A DNA stretch of 64,000 nt from Botrytis cinerea B05.10. Lineage: Eukaryota > Ascomycota > Leotiomycetes > Helotiales > Sclerotiniaceae. Location: positions 2,363,501 through 2,427,500 of the forward strand of contig NC_037313.1 of the NCBI RefSeq assembly GCF_000143535.2, given 5' to 3'. The notes beneath the pieces are model-generated. The model saw nothing but the letters and a program-made list of their open reading frames with translations, searched no databases and was not told where the DNA came from. Shown here piece after piece: positions 36,506 to 49,098 of this stretch (the stretch's first letter is position 1; the number at the start of each line of letters is the position of its first letter). The translations under genes were made by a program, and so were the position numbers.

Positions 36506-38276
36506 CGAGGGTTGGGGTGAATGGTAATGGCGCCATTCCATCTCGAATGGTTGAACGAGGACTCGGCCATGATTGCGAAGACACCAGGGTGTACACGAAT
36601 ACCCTGTCTGACCTACCCAAACCGACCAACTCACAAAGTCTAATCAGGAGGAGTTCAGACTCAAAAAACCGTGAGGTCTTCTTCACATCCTAATATGACA
36701 CGAACGAGGTGAGAGGGGTGACGTACATGGAAGATGTTGATATTTTCACTTCTATTAATCATTCACATTCCTCTTCGCTTTTCATTCACTTTATCTAGTC
36801 TTATTAGGTATGCAATATAAAGTCATCAAACGAACTTTACGAGAAAGAAACAGTGAATCTTTGGGACTTAAAATCACGCCAAAGGAAAAGAATATGTTGC
36901 ATTGAAGTTCAAGAACTTTCACGCATATTAAGGGAGAATTTTTATTCACCGCTTATACTGCGGGGAATGTTTAGCTACCTTCAATGCCGTTGTGTTTGCT
37001 GGTACGGACCTTGGACAGATTACTTTCGCAACTAAATCCTCTATCCGTCTACTTGATGATTCGACTCGAATTCAGGGTAACCGATCAGTGAATCGCTACA
37101 GTCTGAATCAGCGTTCAAGTCAGTAATTTCAACTACCATAGGGTTTCTGTCCAATATACTTGGCCGCTCGCTGCATTAAAAAAAAAGGTGATCTGCGAAT
37201 GTTGCTTTCTATTGAGATCGTTCTCATAAATTCTTTGGCTCTTTGTACTCTGCATTTGAAAGCTGACTTTGATAGTACTGGTCCGTGCCGGTGGTGGAAG
37301 TTATTGCAGTGAGGTAGAAGCTTTTTCCTTCATCGATGGCAAGGTAGTTGCGCGCGAGAGATGGTGGTCTTTGGCTTGATTGACTTCAAGTCGATGGAAG
37401 TCAATTTAATCTGAAATATTTACAAATGAAGTAGCTTGGAAGAAGCAGCGAGTTTTGAACAGCTATACTGTGGCAGGACGCGATTCCTCAAAAGCAAGCC
37501 CGATTGAAGACTTCAAGGATTGATGAAGCGAACTATCGCGATGACTATCATTCCCGTAGATATTGATATAGTTGAATGCTGCTAATCCTCAACTATCAGC
37601 CGTAGTTCAAACGTAAGTCGTTAAGTGTAGAAAAGTGCGTGTAAATATCTCGCTCCCACATTCAAGCCAGTACTAGCAGATCACAGAGTGAAGGGCTTTC
37701 AGAGAATTGGAATGGCTGCAATAATCACAAAGCCGCAGAATAACCCTATTTTCCTCCCCGCAAATAGCAATGAACTTTCGGGAATGGCAAGAAAGATATT
37801 GTTTCGGTAGTTATAAATTAGTAGGCATTTGAGTAACTAGATGATCAAGATAATCACTTGAATTAATGAACGCTGAGACAACATCAATTCCATCTATCTT
37901 TTTGGTCTTTGTCACATAACCGAGATAACTTACATAAACAAACTGTTAGTGAATTAACAAACAGCTTGGGTAAGGTTTAATTTTTATACAAATGAATTAT
38001 TTCTGACATTAGAAAGTATTTTTCATTCCACACTACTCAGCTACTACATAGATCGCGTCGCACCTGGCAAGTCTTGATGCTCAAGTCTAATGTTTCTTTC
38101 CATACTCTTTCAATGTCAAGAGAATGAACGTGAAAGTGCCTCGGTAAAGCGAGATGGCTCAGACTATTATTTGAGCTATCTTGGTATCTCAGATGGACGT
38201 CAAGCTTACAAGCTAGGCAATGCCATAATTTAGTGATTCTCCTCCATCCTCAATTGCTCCAAACAAAACTTTCAAT
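36506..38276. other. Intergenic, 1.8 kb, nothing recognised
   Basis: Upstream region of the short-chain dehydrogenase gene. Frames at 36499-36693 and 36853-37035 are isolated and domain-free. No repeat or RNA gene was seen. Confidence 0.4.
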
Positions 38277-39315
38277 ATGCTCTATGGTTTCTTCGGCTTA
38301 GGAGGTGTACCCTTCAAACCTGAAAAAGATATCCCTGACCTTTCTGGAAAAGTCATTCTTGTTACAGGCGGTAAATTATCTCCCGATCCCACACAAGGAT
38401 CAATCGTCTCCTCCCTTCACTCAGTGCTAACTGATCATCATAGGAAACGTTGGTTTGGGCTTTGAAACTATCCTCCAGCTTTCCAAGCACAATCCATCGC
38501 ACATATATCTGGCCGCGCGATCTGAACCTAAAGCTACCGCCGCCATCAAAGAGATACAGTCCAAAGTACCAAGTGCTCCGATTACATTCATTCAATGCGA
38601 TCTTACCTCCCTCCCATCAGTTCAGGAGTGTGCCAAACAATTCAATGCCAAAGAGTCCCGTCTCGACTTATTGTTCCTAAATGCGGGAATTATGGCGGTA
38701 CCAGCGGCAACTACAGAACAAGGTTATGAAGTACAATTTGGCACAAACCATGTTGGACATGCTCTTTTGACGAAACTACTCCTGCCCACATTGTTGAAAA
38801 CGGCAGAGCAAAAAGATGCAGATGTGAGAGTTATCTCCTTGAGTAGTTTGGGTCATACAATGGGTCCTGTTGGGGGTATCAAATTCGACGATCTCAAAAC
38901 GGATATGAATGGGTACACAACAACTTCACGATATGGACAATCCAAGCTGTCAAACATTCTTTTCGCCAAAGGATTGAACAAGAGATATGGCGATAAGGGT
39001 ATCACAGCTGTATCGGTTCATCCGGGAGTAGTCAACACAAATTTGTATGCAACCGCTTTGGAGAAGTATGGAGTGTTTGGAAAAGTCGGTGGATTAGTAA
39101 GAGATTTGGCTTTTACAAGTATGGCTGACGGAGCAAAGAATCAACTCTGGGCTGCTGTAGCAAACAAGGGAAATGCAAAAGGCGAAGTTTTGAAAGGCGA
39201 GTATTACACACCTGTTGGAATTTTTGGCAATGGAAATAAGTATGCAGGAGATGAAAAGCTGGCGGACGAACTGTGGGAGTGGACAGAGAAAGAGCTGGAG
39301 GCGTACAATGCTTGA
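38277..39315 (+). CDS. Short-chain dehydrogenase/reductase (classical SDR)
   Basis: NAD(P)-dependent oxidoreductase of the classical SDR/retinol-dehydrogenase-like group. Exons are 38277-38370 and 38444-39315, giving 321 residues. The intron interrupts the cofactor loop, and splicing restores VTGGNVGLG (about 29-37), the TGxxxGxG motif. LNAGIMA (about 111) is the NAG motif. Ser (about 165), Tyr195 and Lys199 of RYGQSKLSN form the catalytic set, and VHPGVVNTN follows. AARSEPKA after beta-2 has an Arg in place of an acidic residue, which favours NADPH. No signal peptide or C-terminal membrane helix is present, so it is probably cytosolic. The substrate is not predictable. It is followed on the same strand by an FAD oxidase and a nitrilase. 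Confidence 0.92.
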
Positions 39316-40028
39316 CTGTATTTTTACTGATCATGACATCCACTTGCGGCTTGTCTCGACTTTTGTTCATATGCCAACGTGGCTCATTTACTATATACTA
39401 TGATTTTTTGTTGCTGTTTCCTAAACTCATTTTTCTACACGGATGCACTTCCTGAGTGATTACTAGCTTCAAGAATTCTCCCCAAAGATATGATAGGGAT
39501 GAGATGGTAATTTTTATTATTGAACAAAAAAGTACCTCTAAAATTGATGCTAGTAATACTTCCCAATTTCAGAAGATTCAGGTATTGCCAGTGCAAATAT
39601 CCCGCTGGAGTCGTCTATCTTCGCGTTGGTGATTGAATTAAATACTTACAAGTCTCGGGCTTAAGTAGGAACCATTATGAATAAACCTATAATGCGGTCC
39701 CGGGATACATAATTGAAGCTCACATCATGGGAGTCGATATTCTTGCTTTGATTGTAGCACAACATCTCGGGCCCCCGGTATTTAATCTTCAAAATAGGCA
39801 AATGGCTCGTTCCAATCATATCAAAATCCGTGGTGTGCTTACTCACCTTCCGAAAGAATTTATATGCAACGCTGCATGATGACAACTCAAGAATGATGCG
39901 GAGAGCGTGGGCGAAAGTGGATAGGACAGAAATGTAGTATGTTTCTGGAAAGATCTTTGAGACTCAATTGATCTTTCATTATCGTGTCGGAATTGTCCAT
40001 TGAAGGACCCCCAAAATCTGTCTGGAAA

Positions 40029-41738
40029 ATGTGTTCACATATAGGCCGAATTCAATTCTTCCTCTTCATCCTCATTCACGGAACGAGGTGCGATAGCATC
40101 TGGACATCCCTTAATCAAACACTGAATGGCCGATTACATGCTTCACGACCTTTTTCATATCCATGTTTTTCAATCTATGAAGGCCAGCAAGTTACTCCTA
40201 ATCAATCACAATGTGCGGAAATTCAGCATAACTATACATTTTCAGAGTATCGAACTCAATTCTACAACGGATTCATGAACAACCAAGACGAGATTTGTTT
40301 TACTAATGTTACTGACCAATGTGTTCTTAATAACATCCTCCCAGCTGATGCAAATGCGTTCACAAATGTCAGCTGTAATCAAGGAATTGTTTCAGAGTAC
40401 TATGTGCAAGTTGAGGAGGCTTCTGACGTTGTAGCCGCTCTTGACTTCTCTAGGAAGACTGGGTTAAGATTGTCCATAAAGAACAGTGGCCATGATTATC
40501 TTAGTCGAAGTAGTCGCAAGGGATCTTTGGCTCTTTGGATGAGAAAAGTATCAGGGATGAGCCATGAAACATCTTTTGTACCCAAAGATTGTGATTCTAC
40601 TCCAGTCAATGTCATCACGACAACGGCAGGAGTAAACACAAATGATGTTTATGAGTTTGCAGAAACTCAGAACGTTACATTCATCGGAGGTTATGCAACA
40701 ACAATTGGTGTAGCCGGAGGCTGGGTACAAGCAGGTGGTCATTCCGTTCTCTCGCCGGTCTATGGACTAGGAATTGACCGAGTTGTTCAATACAAGATCA
40801 TTACCACCGATGGTGTCCTAAGAGTCGCCAATGAATGCAAAAACTCAGACCTTTTCTGGGCCTTGAGGGGTGGTGGTGGTGGAACTTTTGGGATCGTGAT
40901 GGAAGTTACCCATCGCGTTGAGCCAAAAATTCAGCTGGCTGTGGCGTCCATTTCATATAATCGTACATCATCTAATGTTTTGGAATGGCTATCTATCTTA
41001 GTCAACAATTCTTTACCATGGGCGAACCAAGGCTGGGGTGGACATTATCAAGCTGCCAATTTGATAAGTGTGACACCACTTCTCAATCTCTCCGAAGCAG
41101 TTGAATCAATGGCCCCAGCTATTAAATTTGCGACGAAGAACGATGGCAATGTAGTCATTGAAATCCTTTCTTCCTGGTATGAATTTTATACAAAATATGT
41201 GACACCCAATGAGGCCGTCGTTGGCGGTCTTCACCCACTCGCTCCTCGACTTATACCGGCATCTATATTCAATAGTACAGAGGGCAGAGCGAAGATGATG
41301 GGGTTCCTTGAACGTCTAATTTCTCTTGGGTACTCGCCTTACATTCCCAACACTACGCCATGGCTCTATCGGTGGGATCCTGCCTCAACATCCTCTACGC
41401 CAGCGTGGCGAGATTCCATTTGGGAACTTTCATATGGTGGACCATGGGCATTTAACGAAACTCTGGAGCAACGAAAAATCCAGATTGATCTGGTTAATAA
41501 TCTGACCGCAATGGTAGAGGAGTTTACACCGACAGGAGGTGCATATTTTAACGAAGCCCATCCATGGACCAGCGATTGGAAAGAAGCTTGGTGGGGTCTT
41601 CAAAACTACGAGAGGTTGGTTGAGATCAAGAAGAAATATGATCCTGACAATCTGTTGAGTTGTTGGAAATGCGTCGGATTCGATGAGGGGAACGCAGCAA
41701 CAGATTTCCCTTGTTTGGATGTATCAGCCGGACCTTGA
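40029..41738 (+). CDS. Secreted BBE-like FAD-linked oxidase
   Basis: Flavoprotein oxidase of the VAO/BBE family (FAD_binding_4 plus C-terminal BBE domain). Such enzymes oxidise alcohols, sugars or alkaloid-like metabolites and release H2O2. The first ATG (40029) gives 569 residues with a short leader MCSHIGRIQFFLFILIHGTR; a non-ATG extension to 39984 is open but unlikely. The FAD domain has LRLSIKNSGHDYLSRSS, whose His155 is the usual site of covalent flavin attachment, then GGYATTIGVAGGWVQAGGHS and LSPVYGLGIDRVV. A Gly run, RGGGGGTFG, precedes the substrate domain. The C-terminus EAHPWTSDWKEAWWG and YDPDNLLSCWKCVG is the BBE module. About 15 NxS/T sites fit secretion. The second covalent-site Cys of berberine-bridge enzymes is absent, as in many fungal members. 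Confidence 0.9.
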   Translation: MCSHIGRIQFFLFILIHGTRCDSIWTSLNQTLNGRLHASRPFSYPCFSIYEGQQVTPNQSQCAEIQHNYTFSEYRTQFYNGFMNNQDEICFTNVTDQCVLNNILPADANAFTNVSCNQGIVSEYYVQVEEASDVVAALDFSRKTGLRLSIKNSGHDYLSRSSRKGSLALWMRKVSGMSHETSFVPKDCDSTPVNVITTTAGVNTNDVYEFAETQNVTFIGGYATTIGVAGGWVQAGGHSVLSPVYGLGIDRVVQYKIITTDGVLRVANECKNSDLFWALRGGGGGTFGIVMEVTHRVEPKIQLAVASISYNRTSSNVLEWLSILVNNSLPWANQGWGGHYQAANLISVTPLLNLSEAVESMAPAIKFATKNDGNVVIEILSSWYEFYTKYVTPNEAVVGGLHPLAPRLIPASIFNSTEGRAKMMGFLERLISLGYSPYIPNTTPWLYRWDPASTSSTPAWRDSIWELSYGGPWAFNETLEQRKIQIDLVNNLTAMVEEFTPTGGAYFNEAHPWTSDWKEAWWGLQNYERLVEIKKKYDPDNLLSCWKCVGFDEGNAATDFPCLDVSAGP

Positions 41739-42558
41739 ATGGATCTAGATATAGAGACCTTATAATGTTTGGGTATGATTCTAGATGTACAAAAGGTGAT
41801 GGATCTGACAAGACCGTTTTAAATACAGAGAACTTGATGGGAACAAGCTTTTAAGTAATCTCATGAGAATAGTGACAATTAGACCCTGTTAGCTTTGAAC
41901 AATAACGTGACTGAGACTGAAGCTGAGACTGGGCAAGCTTTCGGTACATTATGATAGAAAAATAGATCGACGAATTGTTTGAATTATACTAAAAGAGACG
42001 ATAACTTAATCTATTTCGTTTCTAATAGGTTACCCCGAGAACACAGGAACTTGGTCTATGTAGGCCCTACTGAACAAAGAGAGAAATAGGTATACCTAAG
42101 TAGCAGGTGGGGTGGGTAGTAAGCTCACCCAGGACAGAAAACCGGGACATCAGAAAATAGTATTGTCTTCAATATTCTTTTATAAATCAATGAATAAATA
42201 TTTTCGATATTTAATTGAACAAAAAACATCAGAAGCTCACAATTAATGATATATTTCTGTTCCGTCCAATTCTTGATATCCTTTTGAATTTTGATTTAAT
42301 TTTAAAATAATAGTGTTGTAAAAAGAGTCTTGATTTTGGCGGCTTTGGCGTTCTTGTTTTTCCGTCCAGGGGTGAGGTAAGGCAAGGAAGCCAAGCCAAC
42401 AACCCCGCATTTCCGAGGGTCACACTAATAAACTAACTCCCCCGCATAGCATTATCTCAGCTTTGATGCTGTCGAAGCCCTTGGAGCTCCACATTCATTT
42501 GAATCTCACCTACCCAGTAACTTACCAATAACAACTCAATTCAAAAAATTTAACCATT
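41739..42558. other. Intergenic, 820 bp, nothing recognised
   Basis: Space between the FAD oxidase and the nitrilase. It is AT-rich before the nitrilase start; no repeat or RNA gene was seen. Confidence 0.4.
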
Positions 42559-43842
42559 ATGACACAAAAATTACGTTTAGCAGTTTCGCAATCTCATACA
42601 CTCTCTACAACATCTGCCACTCTTGCTGCCCTCTCTACAACAACAGAACAAGCTGCAGCAAAATCGATTGATTTGATCTTATTCCCGGAAGCATATTTAG
42701 GAGGTTACCCTCGCACAGCAACATTTGGCGCAGTAGTCGGAGCTCGAGATTCAAAGGGTCGGGAACAGTTCCTACATTACTACAAAGATGCTGTTGATTT
42801 AGGGGATACACCAGAAGGCGCAGGAAGGAAATGGGTGAACAAAGAACTCGAGGCTAGAGATGATGGAAAACGCGGAGATGGCACAAGAGAGGAGCTGGAA
42901 AGAATCGCAAGAGATACTGGTGTATTCATTGTGACGGGATTAGTTGAGAGATGCGGTGGAAGTTTGTATTGTGGTGTTGTGTATGTTTGTCCCAAGTTTG
43001 GAATGATTGGAAAAAGGAGAAAGGTGATGCCGGTATGACTTCTCCCATTTGTTTTCATTATTTGAAGGGATTGGTCCTCTGCAACTAATTCTAATGGTGG
43101 CGTAGACTGGTAGCGAAAGGCTCATATGGGGTCAAGGACAACCTTCATCATTAAGAGCGGTTACAACTACGATCAGAGGTGTGAAACTTACGCTTGCGGC
43201 TGCGATATGCTGGGAAAACTACATGCCTTTGTTACGACAATCCCTCTATAGCCAAAATGTCAATTTATATTTGGCGCCCACAGCAGATGCAAAGGATACC
43301 TGGCTACCATTGATGCGGACGATTGCGTGTGAGGGTAGATGTGTAGTATTAAGTGCGAATCAATGTATGAAACGATCGGATCTTCCAAGCTGGATTACCG
43401 GAAACACTAAAGAAGACGGTGCTATTGAAGATGGTCATACGGATGGTTATGGACATGTTCAATCTAATAAGTCGAGGAGAAAATCTATATTGACGGATGA
43501 TGGATGTGAAATTGCACTTCCACAGAGGATAGAAGGAATACCAGAAACCGCAGAAGCTCCAAAAAAGAATGCATCTGATTTCGTATGCGGAGGTGGTTCG
43601 TGTGTTATTTCGCCTTTAGGTGATGTTCTTGCTGGTCCGATATGGGATGATGATAATGGTTTACTCTCCGTTGACATTGATTTCGAAGATTGTTTGAGGG
43701 GCAGATTGGATTTGGACGTCGGTGGAAGTTATTCTAGGTGTGTCGAAACCTTTAAGTTCTGCCATCGGGCCTGCTAACAAGTTCAAGGAATGATGCTTTC
43801 AAACTTACAGTAGAAGGATTGGATCTGAGCCCTCCACCTTGA
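42559..43842 (+). CDS. Nitrilase (carbon-nitrogen hydrolase)
   Basis: Nitrilase-branch C-N hydrolase converting nitriles to acids plus ammonia. Exons are 42559-43032, 43106-43737 and 43788-43842, giving 386 residues. The last exon is only 55 nt; splicing with a CTAAC branch point gives the terminus [20 protein letters not shown], whereas reading through gives an unlike tail. The triad is intact: Glu44 in [13 protein letters not shown], Lys155 in GKRRKVMP and Cys193 in [12 protein letters not shown] variable Asp/Lys-rich insert (about 240-275) precedes [19 protein letters not shown]. Length and motifs fit fungal nitrilases better than cyanide hydratases, though the two are close relatives. It is predicted cytosolic and likely works in aldoxime/nitrile or cyanide-type metabolite use. 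Confidence 0.93.
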
Positions 43843-45204
43843 TATTGGCCGTAGATGGCATCAACGAGATGTATTAACCTAGCAATGATGATGTATTGGC
43901 AGATATTTACATGTTGCATGTGGTATGATTTTCGGGGTAGGCTAATCACATTGATCTGATCCTAGGGTAGTGGATCTATCCAGACATCCACCTACCGCTT
44001 TATCAATCTACGTGGCTCGAACTTGGTTCACCAGCCACCCTAAGACTCTTTCCCAGAGCTCAACGTTGACGATTTAGAGGATGCAAGTTATGGGTAGTCC
44101 ATTTCGAGAGAATCTTTTATTGCGTTAATTATTCCTGACCGTCACACAGTGTTAAATTAACAATGATGCTCCGTATACTTGTTTGTGCAATTGACCAATC
44201 AAAGGTAAGAAATAGTATTTGAAGAGCTATTATCGCACGTCTGACGCCCAAAATCCCAAATTAGGCGAGGATCGAGCTCTCTTAGATGTGTTTATCCTTG
44301 TATGATTTGCAAACAGGGTTCGGCACATCGAAATTATTGGCATGTTAAAGCTGATCTTCGTAAGCTAGTCAATTATTGGGAAGATTGCCGAATGTGGAAG
44401 CCAGGTCTTGGTGTTTTCCAGACATGATATACCATTTGGCGTCCACTTACGTAGTAACGTACCCGTCGTGCCTGCCACTTCTTCCTTCTTCAATTTTCAC
44501 AAAGCATTCTTTCCCAAACTAAAACCTAGCTGGGTTGTCAAATTATCTTGGACCTTTTCATTGCCTGGATAATCGTACGTCAGCCTCGAAGTCAATTCTG
44601 CGAAAATCAAGTACTTTGATCAAGCGTTTGAAGTTTGGCTACGTCATATGAAATCATGTGTAGCTGAATATCTAGTACGGAGTATCTACCCAGGGTGTGA
44701 TGTTTGATGTAGCGATGTGGCTAACACATGTTTAATGTAAGTTAATTGTTCTCTATCTTCTCGACGTAGTACTTTGACAGAGCACAAAGTACATGCGGAG
44801 TAAGTAGGTGGGTGATATGTATGCACATCCAGTTAAATTATTTTCAATCTGAAATTAACTATTGATTATCATACTGCACTTGTGCCATCCGAGCTCAATC
44901 AGCTAGCCAACTGCAGAACTTATTCTATCTAAAGAAGTTGATTTGGTCCTTTCTTTCCGTCCAACTAACCTCAAGCTTGAAGTTAATCAATCAAATCGTG
45001 CAAGTGCGAGTGCGGGGGTGACGAAGCTCGGTATTGTTGTCATTGAATTGAGAAAAAATTTGGTCTAGTTATTTATTTCAATTCACATCGATATCACATC
45101 ACAATTAAAAATCTCCACGAGAAATTATTCATTCATAGAAAGAAAGATATTGGCATTGCGAAAAAGACTCTTGTTTCTCTTTTGCTTTTGCAATTATTTC
45201 CAAG
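43843..45204. other. Intergenic, 1.4 kb, nothing recognised
   Basis: Between the nitrilase and the CSC1 channel. There are no frames with coding character and no repeats. Confidence 0.45.
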
Positions 45205-48018
45205 ATGGTCAGTATAATTATATTCCTATTCAACTCTACATTATGCATCTGGGTCGAACATGCAATTGCTAACTCAACACCCTTCTAGTCTTCTTCTCAG
45301 ACTGCAGGGTCTGGAACATCTACTACCACATCAAGTTCTGCATCCAGTCTTGTTTCCACTTTGATACCTGTTGCCGCTCTTGCTGCGGTATATATCATTG
45401 CTTTCTTGGTCCTTCGCGCGAAATATTTACGCGTCTACCAACCTCGAACCTTCCTACCAACACTTCGTGAGGATGAAAGGACGTCGCGGTTATCTGACAG
45501 CAAATTCGGCTGGCTTGCTCCTTTCAGGAGTATTCCTGATGAACATGTTCTGGACCATCAATCTCTTGATGGTTACTTTTACCTTCGATTCTTCGGATTG
45601 TTGACCAAGATATGTTTTGTTGGTTGTTGTATAACTTTCCCCATCCTATTTCCGGTCAACGCGACTGGTGGTGGTGGCCAGAAGGAGCTTGATATACTAT
45701 CTTTCAGTAATGTAATTGATAAGAATAGATACTATGCCCATACATTTGTTGCATGGATATTCCTCAGTCAGTATCTCTCGTACTAGTCTTTCGTTCTTGT
45801 CCAGATCTCTCCCACGTTTGTTCGAAAATCTGCTGACAACTCTAGGTTTCGTCATATTCATGATCACCAAAGAAACCATGTTCTTTATCAATGTTCGACA
45901 CAACTACATGCTAGCCCCATTCAATGCTTCCAGAATTTCATCCAAGACTGTCCTTTTCACCTTTATCCCACAGGAACATTTGAATGAATCAGCATTGAAA
46001 GAGGCTCTTGGAGGAGATGCTGTTGTTGCCCGTATATGGATGGCTAAAGATTGCGAGAAGCTCACGGAAAAAGTAGAAGAGCGAGACACCGATGCAATGA
46101 AGCTGGAAAATGCCGAAATTAAACTGATCAAGGCCGCAAATGATAGGCGCCTTAAATGGGAAAAGAAATGGGCCAAGGCAGAAAAGAAAGGGAAGCCAAA
46201 GCCAGCGCGAAAGAATGTGGATACCGAGGCTGGACTTGTCTCCGAATGGATGAAGAAGACAGACCGACCATCACATCGTTTAGGGAAGATACCATTGATC
46301 GGAAAGAAAGTCGATACAATTGATTGGTCTCGAAACGAACTTCACAGACTCATTCCAGAAATCGAAAAGGAGCAAGAAACTGTAATGGGCCAAAATGGGA
46401 CATCACTCCCTGCTGCCTTTGTCGAATTTAGATCCCAGTTTGAAGCCAATTATGCATTTCAAAGGTTAAGCGCAAAGAACTCCGCCAAGTTGGACCCTAG
46501 AGCTGTCGCAGTTAAACCCCAAGAAGTTATTTGGAAGAACCTTAAAATCAAGAAAATGCAGAGAAAGATGAGGGTGATCGCTACTGCAACATTCTTGACT
46601 GCTATGATTATCTTCTGGTCGATTCCTGTTGCTGTTGTCGGTGCTATCAGCAACATCAACTATTTGACTGAAAAGGTTCCTTTTTTGTCATTCATTAACG
46701 ATATCCCAAGTGTTATTCTTGGTGTAGTCACCGGTTTGCTGCCTTCAGTCGCATTATCAATCCTGATGGCTTTGGTACCCATCGTCTGCAGGTGGATGGC
46801 CAAACTTAGTGGTGAAGTGACAACCCCGGCTGTGGAGCTCAAATGTCAGAATTGGTATTTTGCATTCCAAGTCATACAAGTATTCTTGGTTACCACATTT
46901 TCCTCTGGAGCGGCAGCTGTGGTGTCCGAAATTATTGAGGATCCTTCTTCAGCTACCACATTGCTTGCTCAAAGTTTACCAAAAGCTTCCAACTTTTTTA
47001 TATCTTACATCATTGTTCAGGGTCTTGGAGTTGCAGCTGGAAATTTGATCAACATTGGCGCTCTAGTCATGTTGACCGTTGGTGGCAAATTCCTTGATAA
47101 GTCACCAAGAAAAATGTACAATCGATATATTACATTGGCTGGCCTCGGTTGGGGATCTTTGTATCCGAAGTTTGCTTGTTTGGGAGTTATTGGTATGTCC
47201 ACGCAGTCCTGACAAACAGAATTTTCACTTCTAACAATAAATTAGCAATCTCTTATTCTTGCATCGCACCACTTGTTCTCGGATTTGCAACTATTGGGTT
47301 CGCAATTGTTTACCTTGCCGTCCGTTATAACATGTTTTTCGTTCTTTCCAACGATGTCGATACTCTAGGATCTTCGTATGCTAAAGCACTGCAACAATTG
47401 ATGGTTGGAGTGTACATCTCCGAAGTCTGTCTACTCGGTCTATTCGCCATTAACACGTCCATAGGACCAATCGTTCTTATGGTGGTTTTCATTTTCTTGA
47501 CAGCTGCTTATCATGCTGTGATGCGTCATGCTTTGAAGCCCTTAACCATCTACCTTCCAAGGTCCACCGATGGTGATGATCAAGTTGCTTTATTCGAAAT
47601 GCCATCGAACAACACTCATGAATATACCAAGTCTGCACTTCCACCAACACAATCCGATGGCCGTGGAGACGATGCCAAAAAGTCTAAGAAGGCCGCGATG
47701 CTTGGAAAATTGTTTGATCCACGAAAATTCAAATCGCACGCGCGTGCAAAGAAGTTTGTGACTAGTCGTGAGGAGCTTCCATCGTATGAAGAAGCTGTTG
47801 AGAATGAGGCTTATCTCGACCCTGCCATTACAAGCCCCCCGCAAACCTTGTGGATTGTTAGGGATGAAATGGGAATTAGTCAACACGAGGTTGAGGCAAC
47901 GATTGGGATAATCTCAATTAGCGATGAGCTTTCTACCTTCAATGAGAAGGGGAAGGTTGTTTGGAATCAAGATACAGTATTGCAGGCGCCAATTCGGGAA
48001 AAGAGAGTTGATTATTGA
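45205..48018 (+). CDS. CSC1/OSCA/TMEM63 mechanosensitive cation channel
   Basis: Calcium-permeable stress-gated cation channel of the CSC1/OSCA/TMEM63 family, in the plasma or an internal membrane. Exons are 45205-45207 (the ATG alone), 45289-45766, 45846-47192 and 47246-48018, giving 866 residues with matching phases. The Ser/Thr-rich N-terminus leads to a helix VAALAAVYIIAFLVLRAKYL, then ICFVGCCITFPILFPVNATG (the RSN1_TM domain). A cytosolic RRM-like loop with Lys-rich helices (about 240-400) follows, then several helices of the 7TM_CaCL domain including VPFLSFINDIPSVILGVVTG and GLGVAAGNLINIGALVML. The C-terminal 130 residues are soluble, with PSYEEAVENEAY, a PY-like site. Introns 1 and 2 both use the rare donor GTCAGT. 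Confidence 0.93.
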
Positions 48019-48291
48019 TTGCCAAGTTCAATATCAAGTTTTGTATGATGTATGGTCGGAAACATGGAGATTACACAACGTATAATGACTGGTGGGTGAA
48101 GTGGTTTGGAAGAGTGTGACGATGAAGTTTTATGTTAGGAGAAGATGGACATACCCAAATGACTATTATTAGTACTTTTTTACTGCGCTATTTGCGTATG
48201 AATAACGTTTTGTAATTAATTATAATTTTATCCCTCGTCTGAATTTACAACTGTCTATACAACTTTGCATTTCCCATTCGGAGTGAATGCC

Positions 48292-49098
48292 TCATTTCAT
48301 CTGACTCTCTGGTACCAATCTTACGCAGCTATTTTGATCCCGGTCATAGACAAAAGCATGAATCTGACAGTCCCATTCCTTCATTGCTTGCTGAACACTA
48401 GGTTGCTGTCTTAACCATTCTACTTCAGACAAAACGTAAAGTTCCGTGAAATGACGATTCCGTGACTGAGGTGATTGAGCAGCTGGTTCGAGTGCGTCAG
48501 ACTCTTGATGAAGTTGGATGATATCACTGCATGTGTTAGTAGGATTCGTGTTGCCATAGGACTAGAAGTGAATGGAGAGTAGGTGATGAAGAGATTGAGG
48601 AAGAAAGGTGGCACGTGAGTGTATCTTGGCAATATTGGGGAGAATTACCGATACCAATTGTTACTGTCACTTTCTGATTCCTCAAGCAGATGACAATCAT
48701 AGTGGCCGCATATTATGATATGTTGTACCTGATACCAATGACTTTAGCATTCGAGTTACACTACACAGCAGGCTTTAACATACCTTTAGAACATCTACGG
48801 CCCATTCAATTGCACTTCCACTGCTTGTATCTCCAACACTCACACGGTTTCCTAAGTTACGATGGACGAAAATCTCAGATCTCTTAACATTTGTGAGAGC
48901 ATCAGTTTCTGATACGAGGGAGTCGGAACATCCTATCCAAAGTACATTCTCTTTTGGTTCTTGGGTATTGGTAGTTGAGTCCCGGGAAGGTGGAGGCGAT
49001 GGTGGAGAAGAGGTTGATGGATTGTTGAATTGGAGTAGATTTGCTGGAACAGATTGAACAGAGTAACGGAGGGAGGGGAGTGGAATTGTCATTTTCAC
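48292..49098 (-). CDS. Beta-carbonic anhydrase family, Arg of Asp-Arg dyad replaced
   Basis: Beta-class carbonic anhydrase fold (CO2 hydration, zinc). Exons are 49098-48784, 48728-48649 and 48526-48292, giving 209 residues with matching phases; the last two exons were read directly from the sequence. Zinc ligands are present: Cys57 in WIGCSDSLV, and His114 with Cys117 in HIIICGHYDCH. FVHRNLGNRV and SAIEWAVDVLKV are family-typical, as is the C-terminal VLSEVEWLRQQPSVQQAMKE. The normal motif is CxDSR; here position 61 is Leu (CTC), so the Arg that orients the catalytic Asp59 is lost. Residues 22-50 are Ser/Pro-rich and not conserved. It may be inactive, weakly active, or act as a partner subunit. 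It is divergent from the methyltransferase-like gene. Confidence 0.87.
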
